A DNA stretch of 64,000 nt, from the NCBI GenBank assembly GCA_026391355.1, contig JAPLDH010000012.1, forward strand, positions 79,950-143,949, given 5' to 3'. Positions 26,423-34,843 of the stretch are shown here, piece by piece. Both the position numbers and the translations under genes were made by a program. This DNA comes from Bacteroidota bacterium. Its GTDB lineage: Bacteria > Bacteroidota > Bacteroidia > Bacteroidales > FEN-979. Within the stretch, counting starts at the first letter, position 1; each line of letters begins with the position of its first letter. Below the pieces are notes generated by a model. It was not told where the DNA came from. It worked only from the letters and a program-made list of their open reading frames with translations, and did not search any database.

Positions 26423-26430
26423 TATATTTG
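26423..26430 (+). promoter_or_regulatory. Bacteroidota promoter for the HD-like gene
   Basis: TATATTTG fits TAnnTTTG, with TTTG at 26402-26405 seventeen bases upstream; the usual spacing is about 19. It would give a leader of ~160 bases carrying the repeated TCAATGATTTAAT motif. Confidence 0.5.
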
Positions 26431-26524
26431 AGTGTGTTTTTGCCCTTTTTGTGTAATATTTAAAGTGTTATAATCAATTGTTATATATGGACCTTTTATC
26501 CATATTTTTGAAATTTTTTGTTTT

Positions 26525-26579
26525 TCAATGATTTAATATTATCCTTTATTTGTAAGGGATAGCGACTCAATGATTTAAT
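26525..26579 (+). promoter_or_regulatory. Direct-repeat pair, possible operator or leader element
   Basis: TCAATGATTTAAT occurs exactly at 26525-26537 and 26567-26579, 42 bp apart from start to start (about four helical turns), immediately before the Shine-Dalgarno sequence. Spacing by whole turns suits cooperative binding of a regulator, but AT-rich chance repetition is possible. Confidence 0.35.
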
Positions 26580-26596
26580 TTTTAAGGAGGTATGTA

Positions 26597-28063
26597 TTGG
26601 AAAATTTAAACAATGAATTACTAAAGTTCACACAGATTGATGGTAGAAGCAATTATGCTCAATACCACAAATTACTATCACCACCGTTAGGTCAAGTGGA
26701 TGATCCAAACTATGCAACCAAGACATCTTCTTTGTTGGTAAACTTTCTTAATGCCTCTATAGATGAGGTTCGTCTCCGTCATGCCCAAGTCTATTCAAAA
26801 CGAATTTTAGGCAAAATAGATATAGATGATGCCGACCATTTTCGGGAAGGAGTACTAAAACGGGAGATTGCGGGAAAAATCATGTACACTGAACATCGTG
26901 ATCATGAAGCACACACACTTTATAACTACATAATGGGTTGGTATATTTTATCCAATAATACAACACTGCAGAAAGAGCTTTTCAGCGCATTTGATCAAAG
27001 GTTTGGTAAATGGGACAAAGGAAATGAATGGCAGAGTTTTGGTAATATATGGCCTTTTACTAGTCTTTTGCATGACATTGGTTATTTGCTCGAAGGATCG
27101 ATAGATCCACTTGAGATTAGTTTACAGACTGATCTTATCCAGAGTGGTGCTGCAGTAATCAAAGAATACTTCTATCGGAAATTTTGGCAGGTTAATGGTA
27201 TAGGAGCAACACCAGAACGCGAAATTATGCGTAAAATTACTAATGTTATTGAACCACAATTCTCTAACGAATCAATGTCCTCATTGGCTGATACTTTAAG
27301 GAATCTTGGAACACTTGAACATTTGAGGAATGTGCTTTTAAAAGGGTATAATGCAAAAGGGATATCGCCACCGTCATTAATTATGATGCCCAACGGTTTA
27401 ATGGGTGATTCCTTCAGATTATGGGCGGCTCACTATGCAGAGTATGATAAAACAAATACAATGATCCCTCGTATAAAAGAAATTGAGGATAGTTTCTATT
27501 CCAATATATGGGAAGGTATGCCAAATAGCGGAATCAGAGTATTAGATCATGGCGTATGTAGTGGCCTTATCCTCTTGCTATATTCAACCTTTTACTTCCG
27601 AATGTTCTTCGCGCTTGATGCACCACCTGACGACCCCATTGATGCAAAAATCTGGAATGTTTTTACAGGAGACATGATTCCAGAAAATGTTGAATATAAG
27701 TTATATTGGTGGTGGAATTCAATAGTCTGGGCAACAGGAGCAACAGCTATTCATAACTTCCAACAACAAACACGACCCTGGCGTGAATTAGGCTCAGACT
27801 GTGGTAGACTCAAGATGGATCAAGATCCTCTTGCATATCTGGGAATACTTGTTGACACCTTGCAGGAGTGGAATCGTTATACAGTCAAAAGGAAGACGGC
27901 AATTGTTGGTTCTTTGCCCATCCAGGGTCATGATATATCCCTTGGCACTAAGAACAATCATATTATTATCACTTATCCGGAAGGTTCAATATCAGCCAGA
28001 ATAAGAAATTCTCTTGACACTTCACTTGATTCATGGGAGAAAATCGTTCGGGTAAAACCATGA
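26597..28063 (+). CDS. HD-hydrolase-like protein of unknown function
   Basis: This 488-residue protein is not from a family I can name. It shows an HD-phosphohydrolase-like order of residues: H100/H103/H106 (YTEHRDHEAHTLYNY), H159-D160 (SLLHDIGYLLEG), D317-H318 (VLDHGVCSGLIL), H386 (AIHNFQQQ) and D420 (LGILVDTLQEW). These could ligate metals in a nucleotide or phosphoester hydrolase. There is no signal peptide. The start is TTG 26597, supported by AAGGAGG six bases upstream, which is unusual in this phylum. ATG 26592 is in another frame and stops after five codons. The gene is AT-rich and opens a three-gene accessory stretch, so defence or another island function is possible. Confidence 0.65.
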   Translation: MENLNNELLKFTQIDGRSNYAQYHKLLSPPLGQVDDPNYATKTSSLLVNFLNASIDEVRLRHAQVYSKRILGKIDIDDADHFREGVLKREIAGKIMYTEHRDHEAHTLYNYIMGWYILSNNTTLQKELFSAFDQRFGKWDKGNEWQSFGNIWPFTSLLHDIGYLLEGSIDPLEISLQTDLIQSGAAVIKEYFYRKFWQVNGIGATPEREIMRKITNVIEPQFSNESMSSLADTLRNLGTLEHLRNVLLKGYNAKGISPPSLIMMPNGLMGDSFRLWAAHYAEYDKTNTMIPRIKEIEDSFYSNIWEGMPNSGIRVLDHGVCSGLILLLYSTFYFRMFFALDAPPDDPIDAKIWNVFTGDMIPENVEYKLYWWWNSIVWATGATAIHNFQQQTRPWRELGSDCGRLKMDQDPLAYLGILVDTLQEWNRYTVKRKTAIVGSLPIQGHDISLGTKNNHIIITYPEGSISARIRNSLDTSLDSWEKIVRVKP

Positions 28064-28142
28064 AAGCAAAAAAGTTGTTGGCAAATGTCGGAGTTAATAA
28101 TGATTAAATGAGGTCGATATAAAATTCATTTTCCTTTTTTTT

Positions 28143-28150
28143 TACTTTTG
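28143..28150 (+). promoter_or_regulatory. Bacteroidota -7 box
   Basis: TACTTTTG fits TAnnTTTG and lies 26 bases before ATG 28177. No clear -33 element is seen. It suggests separate transcription from the HD-like gene. Confidence 0.5.
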
Positions 28151-28176
28151 TTAAGAAATTATAAACCCCAATAAAT

Positions 28177-28791
28177 ATGAATAATGAAAATAAAATATTT
28201 TCCATTCATGACGCCGTTTATCATATTCATGAACCACATGTACATATGTTAGTTGTTAGAGTTGATAAAAATGCCAATCATGTTTTTTGTTCTTATGATT
28301 TCAATGGTCAACAAAAAGAAAATTGGTTTCTACCTTCCGAATTAGAATTGGAAAAAACCAGAAAACATGCAGCTGATTATTCTGTTATATCTGGAATTGA
28401 TTTAGCAAAGAAAATTATCCTATTTCTGAATTGTTCAAAACTCAAAAGAACTTTAAAAATTGATGTTGCTGAACAGATTATCTTTGATTCAGTTATAATT
28501 CCAAATGAAAAGGAGTTTGAAGAGATAGTAAAAAGTATTAGAAAAACACTATTACTGTCTGACCTATCTGAAAGTGATCGAAAGAGAGATCCAGTTCGAA
28601 ATGTATCAACATTAACACGACTCAATATTGGTAATATATTTCTTTTTAGGTATGGTTTCGTGAAAATCTGGGTTTTTGAATTTAAAGACTGGGGTTATAT
28701 AATTCCAGATAATAGCAGTGAACTATTTTTCCTTAGACATCCCTATTTGCTAAAAATAAATCATTTTACAACTCATGATCTTCAAATTTAA
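28177..28791 (+). CDS. Hypothetical protein (204 aa)
   Basis: I do not recognise this protein. It is soluble, with no signal peptide or membrane helix. An N-terminal histidine-rich stretch (FSIHDAVYHIHEPHVHMLVV, residues 8-27) is followed by beta-rich sequence (ANHVFCSYDF, then GQQKENWFLPSEL), a mixed middle, and a C-terminal beta-rich part (GNIFLFRYGFVKIWVFEFKD). The N-terminal part reads like a small SH3-like or uncharacterised-protein beta barrel. The gene is strongly AT-rich and lies 113 bp after the HD-like gene with its own -7 box. It is well isolated from core genes. Confidence 0.6.
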   Translation: MNNENKIFSIHDAVYHIHEPHVHMLVVRVDKNANHVFCSYDFNGQQKENWFLPSELELEKTRKHAADYSVISGIDLAKKIILFLNCSKLKRTLKIDVAEQIIFDSVIIPNEKEFEEIVKSIRKTLLLSDLSESDRKRDPVRNVSTLTRLNIGNIFLFRYGFVKIWVFEFKDWGYIIPDNSSELFFLRHPYLLKINHFTTHDLQI

Positions 28792-28979
28792 TTAAATTAA
28801 AATCATCTTTTATATTTTCTCCTTGCCAACAAATAAGTGAGAATTCTATTCAAAGAAAGTGCTCTAAATTTTTTTCCTCGTTGTTCTGGCCATTTGGTTA
28901 GTTCATTATTATATACAAGGACGGTTAAGACGAATACCTTTACAAATAGTTCACACACATCATCTCATCTATATCAGCC

Positions 28980-29528
28980 ATGGAAAAAGAAAAAATTGTA
29001 AATTATTTAAAATCTGATAAACGATTCTTACAAGATCTTATAAATTTTCATTGGCCTGAAAGCCCCAGAAGTCTTTTTTATGAGGTTCAACGTCAAAAAA
29101 TTCCATTAAATCAAGGGATTCAACTTCTAATGCTTGGAATACCAGATTTTGAGTGTATTTACAAGGATGGTCAAAAAGTCTATCAAGAAAGGCTCAATAG
29201 TTTGGGACTCCCTGAACCTGCAGATTTCATTGATATTTTTAATGAGTTAATTTCAATAACATACAAATGCCAAACGATGATAGAGTTTTCTGAGAAACTC
29301 AAAGAGAGTAAATCCCCTTTGATGAATGATTTTTATGATTTGATTCAACGCATCCCTATTGAATATTCTAAAGAATTTTTAATTCTTGTAAATATGCATG
29401 AAAGTAACCCTAATATTAAAAATATCGATGAAATTGAAAATAAGAACTTAAATAGATATTTATTGGCAATGAATGATTCTGTATGGAATAACATTTTTAA
29501 GGACGTTGTTATGAATGATTCCTTCTAA
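28980..29528 (+). CDS. Hypothetical protein (182 aa)
   Basis: I do not recognise this protein. It is soluble, acidic and mainly helical by composition, without signal peptide, membrane segment or obvious catalytic motif. The N-terminal MEKEKIVNYLKSDKRFLQDL and FHWPESPRS segments, and NELISITYKCQTMIEF in the middle, are its most distinctive parts. AT content is as high as in the two preceding genes. A near-consensus TACCTTTA (28935-28942) lies 38 bp upstream. It ends the accessory stretch; the next gene, metG, points the other way. Confidence 0.6.
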   Translation: MEKEKIVNYLKSDKRFLQDLINFHWPESPRSLFYEVQRQKIPLNQGIQLLMLGIPDFECIYKDGQKVYQERLNSLGLPEPADFIDIFNELISITYKCQTMIEFSEKLKESKSPLMNDFYDLIQRIPIEYSKEFLILVNMHESNPNIKNIDEIENKNLNRYLLAMNDSVWNNIFKDVVMNDSF

Positions 29529-29662
29529 AGATTTTCATTTTACAGAAATGATCAAGAGAAAATTATTTGGGGGAGGCTTTTTTAAGTGTAGGCTTCAATC
29601 GACTTATTGATTCCTCCTTCACTATCTTTTTTCTACCTTCACTCTTCATTATTCATTCTTCA

Positions 29663-31708
29663 CTATTTTACATCCGCCCCATTTATAGCCCCTTCACCGG
29701 GAGTCACAAAAAACAGCTTGCCATTAGGATTCTCCGCCATCAGGATCATTCCCTGTGAAGTAAAACCTTTCAGGTTCTTTGGTGCCAGGTTGGCAAGAAT
29801 GCAAACCTGTTTGCCGATCACCTGTTCCGGCTCATAATGCCCGGCAATACCTGCCACTAAAGTACGCTGGTCAAGGCCTGTATCGACTTTCAGCTTCATC
29901 AGCTTCTTTGTTTTTGGTACTCTTTCAGCTTCCAGGATAGTAGCTACCCGGATATCCATCCTGGCAAAGTCATCGTATTCGATCATCTCCTTCGCAGGTT
30001 TGAGAGGAGTTGGCTGGGTCTCATTCGCGATTTTTGTTTCATGTAGCTTCTGGATCTGCATTTCGATCGCTGCATCCTCAATCTTTTCAAAGAGAAGTTC
30101 AGGATTTCCAAGTTGATGTCCGGGAGCAAGCCATGTTCCTTTTTCGGCATCTTTCCATTTCATGGCAGGAAGATTAAACATCGACCGGATCCTGGCTGCG
30201 GAAAATGGCAGGAAAGGTTCCGAAAGAATAGCTAATTCAGCACAGATCTGCAACGCGATATTCAGGATGGTACCCACTCTTTCGGGATCCGTTGCAAATT
30301 TCTTCCATGGCTCGTTGTCCGTCAGGTATTTATTCCCCAATCTTGCAAGGTTCATCGTTTCAGACAACCCTTCCCGGAAACGGTAATGCTGAAGACTTGA
30401 GGCAATCCTGCCAGGAAAGGTCTTCATCTCATCGATCGTCTGGAGGTCATAATCCGTCAGCCCATTCATTTGAGGAACAAGACAGTCGAAATATTTTTGA
30501 GTGAGGACGAGAGTGCGGTTGATAAAATTCCCGAAGATTGCCACCAGCTCGTTGTTGTTTTTTGCCTGGAAGTCCTTCCAGGTAAAATCATTGTCCTTGG
30601 TTTCAGGGGCATTGGAGGTCAGCACATACCGCAGCACATCCTGTTTCCCGGGAAACTGAAGCAGGTATTCATGCAGCCATACTGCCCAGTTCCTCGATGT
30701 GGAGATCTTATCGCTTTCCAGGTTCAGGAACTCATTTGCGGGAACATTATCGGGCAGAATGAAAGTTCCTTCTGCTTTCAGCATGGCCGGGAAAATGATG
30801 CAATGGAACACGATGTTATCTTTTCCGATGAAATGAACCATCTTTGTTTCCGGATCCTTCCAGTACTTTTCCCAATCGGGGGTCAGTTCTTTGGTGGCTG
30901 ATATATACCCGATGGGTGCATCAAACCAGACGTAAAGAACCTTTCCTTCAACCCCATCGATCGGAACTTTCACTCCCCAGTCGAGATCGCGAGTCACAGC
31001 GCGCGGCTGCAGGCCCCCGTCGAGCCATGATTTGCACTGACCGTAAACATTGGGTTTCCAATCATCCTTATGGCCTTCAAGGATCCACTCCTTTAACCAT
31101 TGTTCATACTGATCCAGGGGTAAAAACCAATGTCTGGTCTCCTTCATTACAGGCTGGTTTCCGCTTAATACCGATCTCGGGTTGATCAGGTCGGTGGCAT
31201 TCAGCGAACTGCCGCATTTCTCGCACTGATCACCATAAGCATTGTCGTATCCGCATTTCGGGCAGGTGCCGATAATGTAACGGTCGGCCAGGAACTGGTT
31301 ATTGGCCTCGTCAAAATATTGAAGAGAGACCTTCTCAATAAACTGACCGGCATCGTAAAGTTTCCGGAAGAAAGCAGAGGCTGTTTCGTGATGTACTTTA
31401 TTTGAGGTCCTTGAATAGATATCGAAAGAGATCCCGAATTCTTCAAATGATTTTTTGATCATCCCGTGATATTTGTCGACGATCTGCTGCGGTGAAACCC
31501 CTTGCTGCAAGGCCTTGATGGTGATCGGAACGCCATGTTCGTCGGAACCACCTATAAATACCACATCTTCATCGTTCATTCGCAGGAAACGTACATAGAT
31601 GTCGGCGGGAACATACACACCCGCAAGGTGGCCGATATGGACAGGGCCATTGGCATAAGGCAACGCAGAGGTTACCAGGTATCGTTTGTATTGCTTTCTT
31701 TCGCTCAT
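29663..31708 (-). CDS. metG: Methionyl-tRNA synthetase
   Basis: Class I synthetase that charges tRNA(Met), about 680 residues. The HIGH motif appears as HIGH in [11 protein letters not shown] near the N-terminus, a zinc knuckle as CPKCG...CEKCG (~150-165), and the KMSKS loop as DKISTS, a common bacterial variant. An anticodon-binding helical domain is followed by a C-terminal EMAPII/OB-fold tRNA-binding domain ([12 protein letters not shown] ... MILMAEN). ATG 31708 ([12 protein letters not shown]) is preferred to the upstream GTG at 31732. A -7 box is ~107 bp upstream, and the leader contains a G/C-rich hairpin. Confidence 0.97.
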   Translation of the reverse strand: MSERKQYKRYLVTSALPYANGPVHIGHLAGVYVPADIYVRFLRMNDEDVVFIGGSDEHGVPITIKALQQGVSPQQIVDKYHGMIKKSFEEFGISFDIYSRTSNKVHHETASAFFRKLYDAGQFIEKVSLQYFDEANNQFLADRYIIGTCPKCGYDNAYGDQCEKCGSSLNATDLINPRSVLSGNQPVMKETRHWFLPLDQYEQWLKEWILEGHKDDWKPNVYGQCKSWLDGGLQPRAVTRDLDWGVKVPIDGVEGKVLYVWFDAPIGYISATKELTPDWEKYWKDPETKMVHFIGKDNIVFHCIIFPAMLKAEGTFILPDNVPANEFLNLESDKISTSRNWAVWLHEYLLQFPGKQDVLRYVLTSNAPETKDNDFTWKDFQAKNNNELVAIFGNFINRTLVLTQKYFDCLVPQMNGLTDYDLQTIDEMKTFPGRIASSLQHYRFREGLSETMNLARLGNKYLTDNEPWKKFATDPERVGTILNIALQICAELAILSEPFLPFSAARIRSMFNLPAMKWKDAEKGTWLAPGHQLGNPELLFEKIEDAAIEMQIQKLHETKIANETQPTPLKPAKEMIEYDDFARMDIRVATILEAERVPKTKKLMKLKVDTGLDQRTLVAGIAGHYEPEQVIGKQVCILANLAPKNLKGFTSQGMILMAENPNGKLFFVTPGEGAINGADVK

Positions 31709-31738
31709 TTGCTCATCGATTAATAAACTCACCCCCCG

Positions 31739-31767
31739 ACCCCCTCTCTTTGAAGAAAAGAGAGGGG
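31739..31767. repeat. CCCCCTCTC-GAGAGGGGG hairpin in the metG leader
   Basis: CCCCCTCTCTTT and AAAGAGAGGGGG pair around a short GAAG-type loop, preceded by CACCCCCCGA. It resembles the CCCTCCCC hairpins around the DUF559 gene and lies in the metG 5' leader. Confidence 0.7.
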
Positions 31768-31814
31768 GCGTTCCAGGGATAAAATGAAAGGGAATCGTTT
31801 ACGTATTAAACGGA

Positions 31815-31822
31815 CAAAGATA
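31815..31822 (-). promoter_or_regulatory. Bacteroidota -7 box for metG
   Basis: TATCTTTG on the minus strand is an exact TAnnTTTG match about 107 bases before ATG 31708. The implied leader includes the hairpin at 31739-31767. Confidence 0.55.
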
Positions 31823-31928
31823 AGAAATAAAAAACCACTATATTTGCTCTCAAAGTAACACTTATAGAGTACAACAGCAAAACAATAACAATCCTCTAAA
31901 CCATGATCGGGGCTGAGTTTATAAAATT

Positions 31929-32831
31929 ATGATACGACCGCCTGCCCTTCAGAAAGGAGACAAGATCTCCATTGTTGCCCCGGCCCGGAGCATTCGTTTT
32001 GAAGAGGTTTATCCCAGCATGAAACTCTTTCAGAAGTGGGGATATGAAGTTGTTTTGGGCACGAATATCTTTAATACGCACGACCAGTTTTCCGGAACCG
32101 ATGATCAGCGGGCTGCTGACCTGCAACAGGCGCTGGATGATGAATCGGTTAAAGCCATTATCTGCGCACGTGGCGGATATGGGACAGTAAGGATCATCGA
32201 CCGGCTTGATTTTACCAGGTTTTGTGATCATCCGAAATGGATCGTCGGCTACAGTGATATTACCGTGATCCACACTCATGTTCATGAGCGGTTCGGAATT
32301 GAAACTATACATGCCCTGATGCCTTTTAATATTCCTGTTGATGACCTGCAAGATGATTCAACAGAAACACTTAAATATGCTCTCTCAGGGATGGGTTTGC
32401 AGTATATCATCAATGGTACACCCTTAAACAGGGAAGGTAAATCAGAAGGCATCCTTACCGGGGGAAATTTGTCGATCCTCTACAGCCTGATGGGTTCAGT
32501 ATCGGAGATCCAAACAGAGGGAAAAATACTTTTCCTGGAGGATGTGGATGAATATCTCTATCACATCGACCGGATGATGATGAACCTGAAAAGGGCAGGA
32601 AAGCTGAAAAACCTGCGGGGATTGATCATCGGAGATATGGGCAGGATGAACGACAACCAGATTCCTTACGGAAAAACGGCCCACGAGATCATTGCAGATG
32701 CCGTAGCCGGATGTAATTACCCTGTTTGTTTCAATTTCCAGGCAGGACACGGGAGCAAGAATGTGGCGATGTTCCTGGGGAGGAAGATAACCATGAATGT
32801 CGGACCGGATGTTAAGATTAATTTTAGTTAA
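31929..32831 (+). CDS. LD-carboxypeptidase, S66 family
   Basis: This 300-residue serine peptidase removes the terminal D-Ala from murein tetrapeptides (L,D-bond) during wall recycling. The S66 catalytic triad is visible: S109 in VGYSDIT, E204 in LFLEDVDEY and H274 in QAGHGSKN. The family's RGGYGT loop is at 81-86 and an N-terminal KGDKISIVAPAR segment is typical. There is no signal peptide, so it is cytoplasmic, as expected for LdcA-type enzymes. It lies 6 bp before the yraN-like gene, with which it is probably co-transcribed. Confidence 0.95.
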   Translation: MIRPPALQKGDKISIVAPARSIRFEEVYPSMKLFQKWGYEVVLGTNIFNTHDQFSGTDDQRAADLQQALDDESVKAIICARGGYGTVRIIDRLDFTRFCDHPKWIVGYSDITVIHTHVHERFGIETIHALMPFNIPVDDLQDDSTETLKYALSGMGLQYIINGTPLNREGKSEGILTGGNLSILYSLMGSVSEIQTEGKILFLEDVDEYLYHIDRMMMNLKRAGKLKNLRGLIIGDMGRMNDNQIPYGKTAHEIIADAVAGCNYPVCFNFQAGHGSKNVAMFLGRKITMNVGPDVKINFS

Positions 32832-32837
32832 CATAAT

Positions 32838-33200
32838 ATGGCAGAACACATTGATTTAGGAAGGAAGGGAGAACAACTGGCAGTTGATTTCCTCCAGAAA
32901 AAAGGGTACCAGATAATTGAAAGGAACTGGCGACTGGGGAAAAATGAGATTGACATCATCGCCCGGGATGGAAAGTTCATCGTGGTGGTGGAGGTAAAAA
33001 CCCGAACTTCCAATCAACTTATGGAGCCTGAGGTTGCAGTTACGCGCGACAAGCAGAAAATCCTGGTTCGCGCTGCAAATGCATATGTCAGGTATAATCA
33101 TATCGATTCTGAAGTAAGGTTTGACATCATCTCAATACTTATCGTAAAAGATGTTCCTAAAATCAACCATATCCCGGATGCATTTTACCCAATGGTCTGA
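32838..33200 (+). CDS. YraN family (UPF0102) nuclease-fold protein
   Basis: This 120-residue protein has the UPF0102 core: E37-x-D39 (GKNEIDIIARDG) and E52-V-K54 (VVVEVKTR), a restriction-endonuclease-like active-site set. YraN proteins are near-universal in bacteria; a role in DNA recombination or repair is suggested but not settled. Length is typical. Its ATG comes 6 bp after the S66 peptidase stop. Confidence 0.93.
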   Translation: MAEHIDLGRKGEQLAVDFLQKKGYQIIERNWRLGKNEIDIIARDGKFIVVVEVKTRTSNQLMEPEVAVTRDKQKILVRAANAYVRYNHIDSEVRFDIISILIVKDVPKINHIPDAFYPMV

Positions 33201-33245
33201 TTTCCGGTTTTCGTCCACTATTTTCCGCGTTTCATCGAAATTCTT

Positions 33246-33276
33246 TTTGCTACATATATCCTTCTGAATATTTTTG
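33246..33276 (+). promoter_or_regulatory. Consensus Bacteroidota promoter of the efflux operon
   Basis: TTTG at 33246-33249 and TATTTTTG at 33269-33276 are separated by exactly 19 bases, the textbook -33/-7 arrangement for the Bacteroidota primary sigma factor. It drives the TolC-adaptor-RND operon and leaves a leader of about 95 bases. Confidence 0.8.
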
Positions 33277-33307
33277 CCACGCTTTGTCAATCGATATATT
33301 AATTCCA

Positions 33308-33356
33308 GCAGGGACGTGATGAAAAGGTTTTGGTTAATACGGCTGATCGTCCCTGC
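33308..33356 (+). promoter_or_regulatory. Inverted repeat and T-run in the efflux operon leader
   Basis: GCAGGGACG (33308-33316) and CGTCCCTGC (33348-33356) are perfect complements around a 31-base loop and are followed at once by TTCTTTTT. The layout resembles an intrinsic terminator inside a leader, or a binding site for a dimeric regulator. The large loop makes attenuation uncertain. Confidence 0.5.
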
Positions 33357-33376
33357 TTCTTTTTAATGAAAACACT

Positions 33377-34726
33377 ATGAACCTGAGAAATCCATTCCTT
33401 ACTGCTCTGCTGATCCTCCTGACACTTTCAGGATTTCCGCAGACTTCAGGAGTAAAGATCATCACCCTGGATGAGTGCCTGAAACTTTCTCTTGAAAACA
33501 GCTCAAAGCTGAAGATATCAAAACTGGAAGAGCATCGGCTTTTTTACCAGGTAAAGGAGACCCGCGGAAAAGGGTTGCCCGATATCAGTTTCAGCGGCGG
33601 ATATGACGACTATTTGAACATCCCCACACAGTTGCTTCCGGGGGTGATCATAGGAAGGCCCGGTGAACTGATCCCGGTTCAATTCGGAACAACCTATAAT
33701 TTGTCGGGAGCACTCCAGGTAAGTCAGCTACTCTATAACCAGACCTTCCTTGCAGCCCTGAAAATGGCCCGGCAGGTGGTTGAAAAAGGCCGGTTGGAAA
33801 CTGAGAAAGCAAAGAACGAGGTCGTTTACAATGTAGCCCAGTCGTATTATATGGCGCAAATCACCAGGAAGCAGGTCAAAAACCTGGAATCAAATCTCGA
33901 AAATCTGGAAAAAGCGGAAAAAATTGCAAAAAGTCAATACGAGGGCGGACTGATCAAAAAGATTGATGTTGACAGGATCAGGGTCAACAGGCTCAATGTT
34001 CTCACGGAAAAAGAACGCTTGGATGTGCTATATGAGCAACAATTGAGTATGCTGCGATATTTTATGGGTATGGAACAGGATCAGTTGCTGGTTTTTCCGG
34101 ATTCCGTTTATACGACAACAATAAATCCTGAGATGCAGGTTGAAACATCGAACCATATTGACATACGTCTGATTGGCATGCAACGGAAACTGGCTTTGAC
34201 CAACCTTTCTATGAACCGTGCCGATTATTATCCTTCCCTGACCCTGATCGGGAATACCAGTTATCTGAACCAAACAAACAGTTTCTACTTCTATGGAAAA
34301 CCAAGCGGGTGGTTCAATACGAGTCTTGTCGGGATCCGCCTGAATGTTCCGATATTCAATGGAATGCAGAAGAGATCGAGGATCAGCCAGTCAAAAGTGG
34401 CCTTGCTGGAGATCAATGAAACGGAAGCCGATACACGGAAGCTCCTGGGTATTCAGATGCAGGATGCAGGTAGAAAACTACTGAACAGCATCCGGGCAGA
34501 GCAGCGTCAGCGTGATAACCAGACCCTCGCCGGACATGTATTCTCCGTTTCGCAGGAACAATACCAGAAAGGAGTGATCCCGCTCACCGACCTGCTGAAT
34601 GCCGAATCAGAACTGAGCAATGCACAAACGGGCCATGTCACAGCCCTGGTACAGATGAAACTGGCAGAACTGGAGTACCTGAAATCAAATGGTAAACTAT
34701 TGGATGTCCTTGTAAAAACCGAATAA
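33377..34726 (+). CDS. TolC-family outer-membrane efflux protein
   Basis: This 449-residue protein has a signal peptide (LLILLTLSGFPQ) and two outer-membrane efflux protein repeats rich in heptads, e.g. VYNVAQSYYMAQITRKQVKN with EKAEKIAKSQYEGGLIKKID in the first, and YQKGVIPLTDLLNAESELSN in the second. It forms the trimeric outer-membrane duct of a tripartite pump. It is first in a three-gene operon with the adaptor (34844) and RND permease (35917), driven by the promoter at 33246. Confidence 0.93.
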   Translation: MNLRNPFLTALLILLTLSGFPQTSGVKIITLDECLKLSLENSSKLKISKLEEHRLFYQVKETRGKGLPDISFSGGYDDYLNIPTQLLPGVIIGRPGELIPVQFGTTYNLSGALQVSQLLYNQTFLAALKMARQVVEKGRLETEKAKNEVVYNVAQSYYMAQITRKQVKNLESNLENLEKAEKIAKSQYEGGLIKKIDVDRIRVNRLNVLTEKERLDVLYEQQLSMLRYFMGMEQDQLLVFPDSVYTTTINPEMQVETSNHIDIRLIGMQRKLALTNLSMNRADYYPSLTLIGNTSYLNQTNSFYFYGKPSGWFNTSLVGIRLNVPIFNGMQKRSRISQSKVALLEINETEADTRKLLGIQMQDAGRKLLNSIRAEQRQRDNQTLAGHVFSVSQEQYQKGVIPLTDLLNAESELSNAQTGHVTALVQMKLAELEYLKSNGKLLDVLVKTE

Positions 34727-34732
34727 TCAATC

Positions 34733-34815
34733 AAACCTTCCAGGTTTTGGTTAATAAACACATTTACAGTTAGATAAAATAATCTAAATTTATCAAATTC
34801 AAACCTGGAAGGTTT
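34733..34815. repeat. AAACCTTCCAGGTTT inverted repeat, copy 1
   Basis: AAACCTTCCAGGTTTTGG at the left and AAACCTGGAAGGTTT at the right are complementary, 60 bases apart, and nearly fill the gap between the TolC and adaptor genes. A second copy is at 47337-47399. Within the operon it could fold in the mRNA and set the ratio of the two products. Confidence 0.8.
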
Positions 34816-34843
34816 CTAATCATAATAATTAATACAAAATAAG

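Larger units (their letters stand above)
26263..26596. other. AT-rich control region before the HD-like gene
   Basis: These 334 bases carry no gene. They contain a -7 box (TATATTTG, 26423-26430) with TTTG at 26402-26405 (spacing 17), two exact copies of TCAATGATTTAAT (26525-26537 and 26567-26579) flanking a small ATCCTT/AAGGGAT stem, and a strong Shine-Dalgarno AAGGAGG (26584-26590). Confidence 0.6.
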
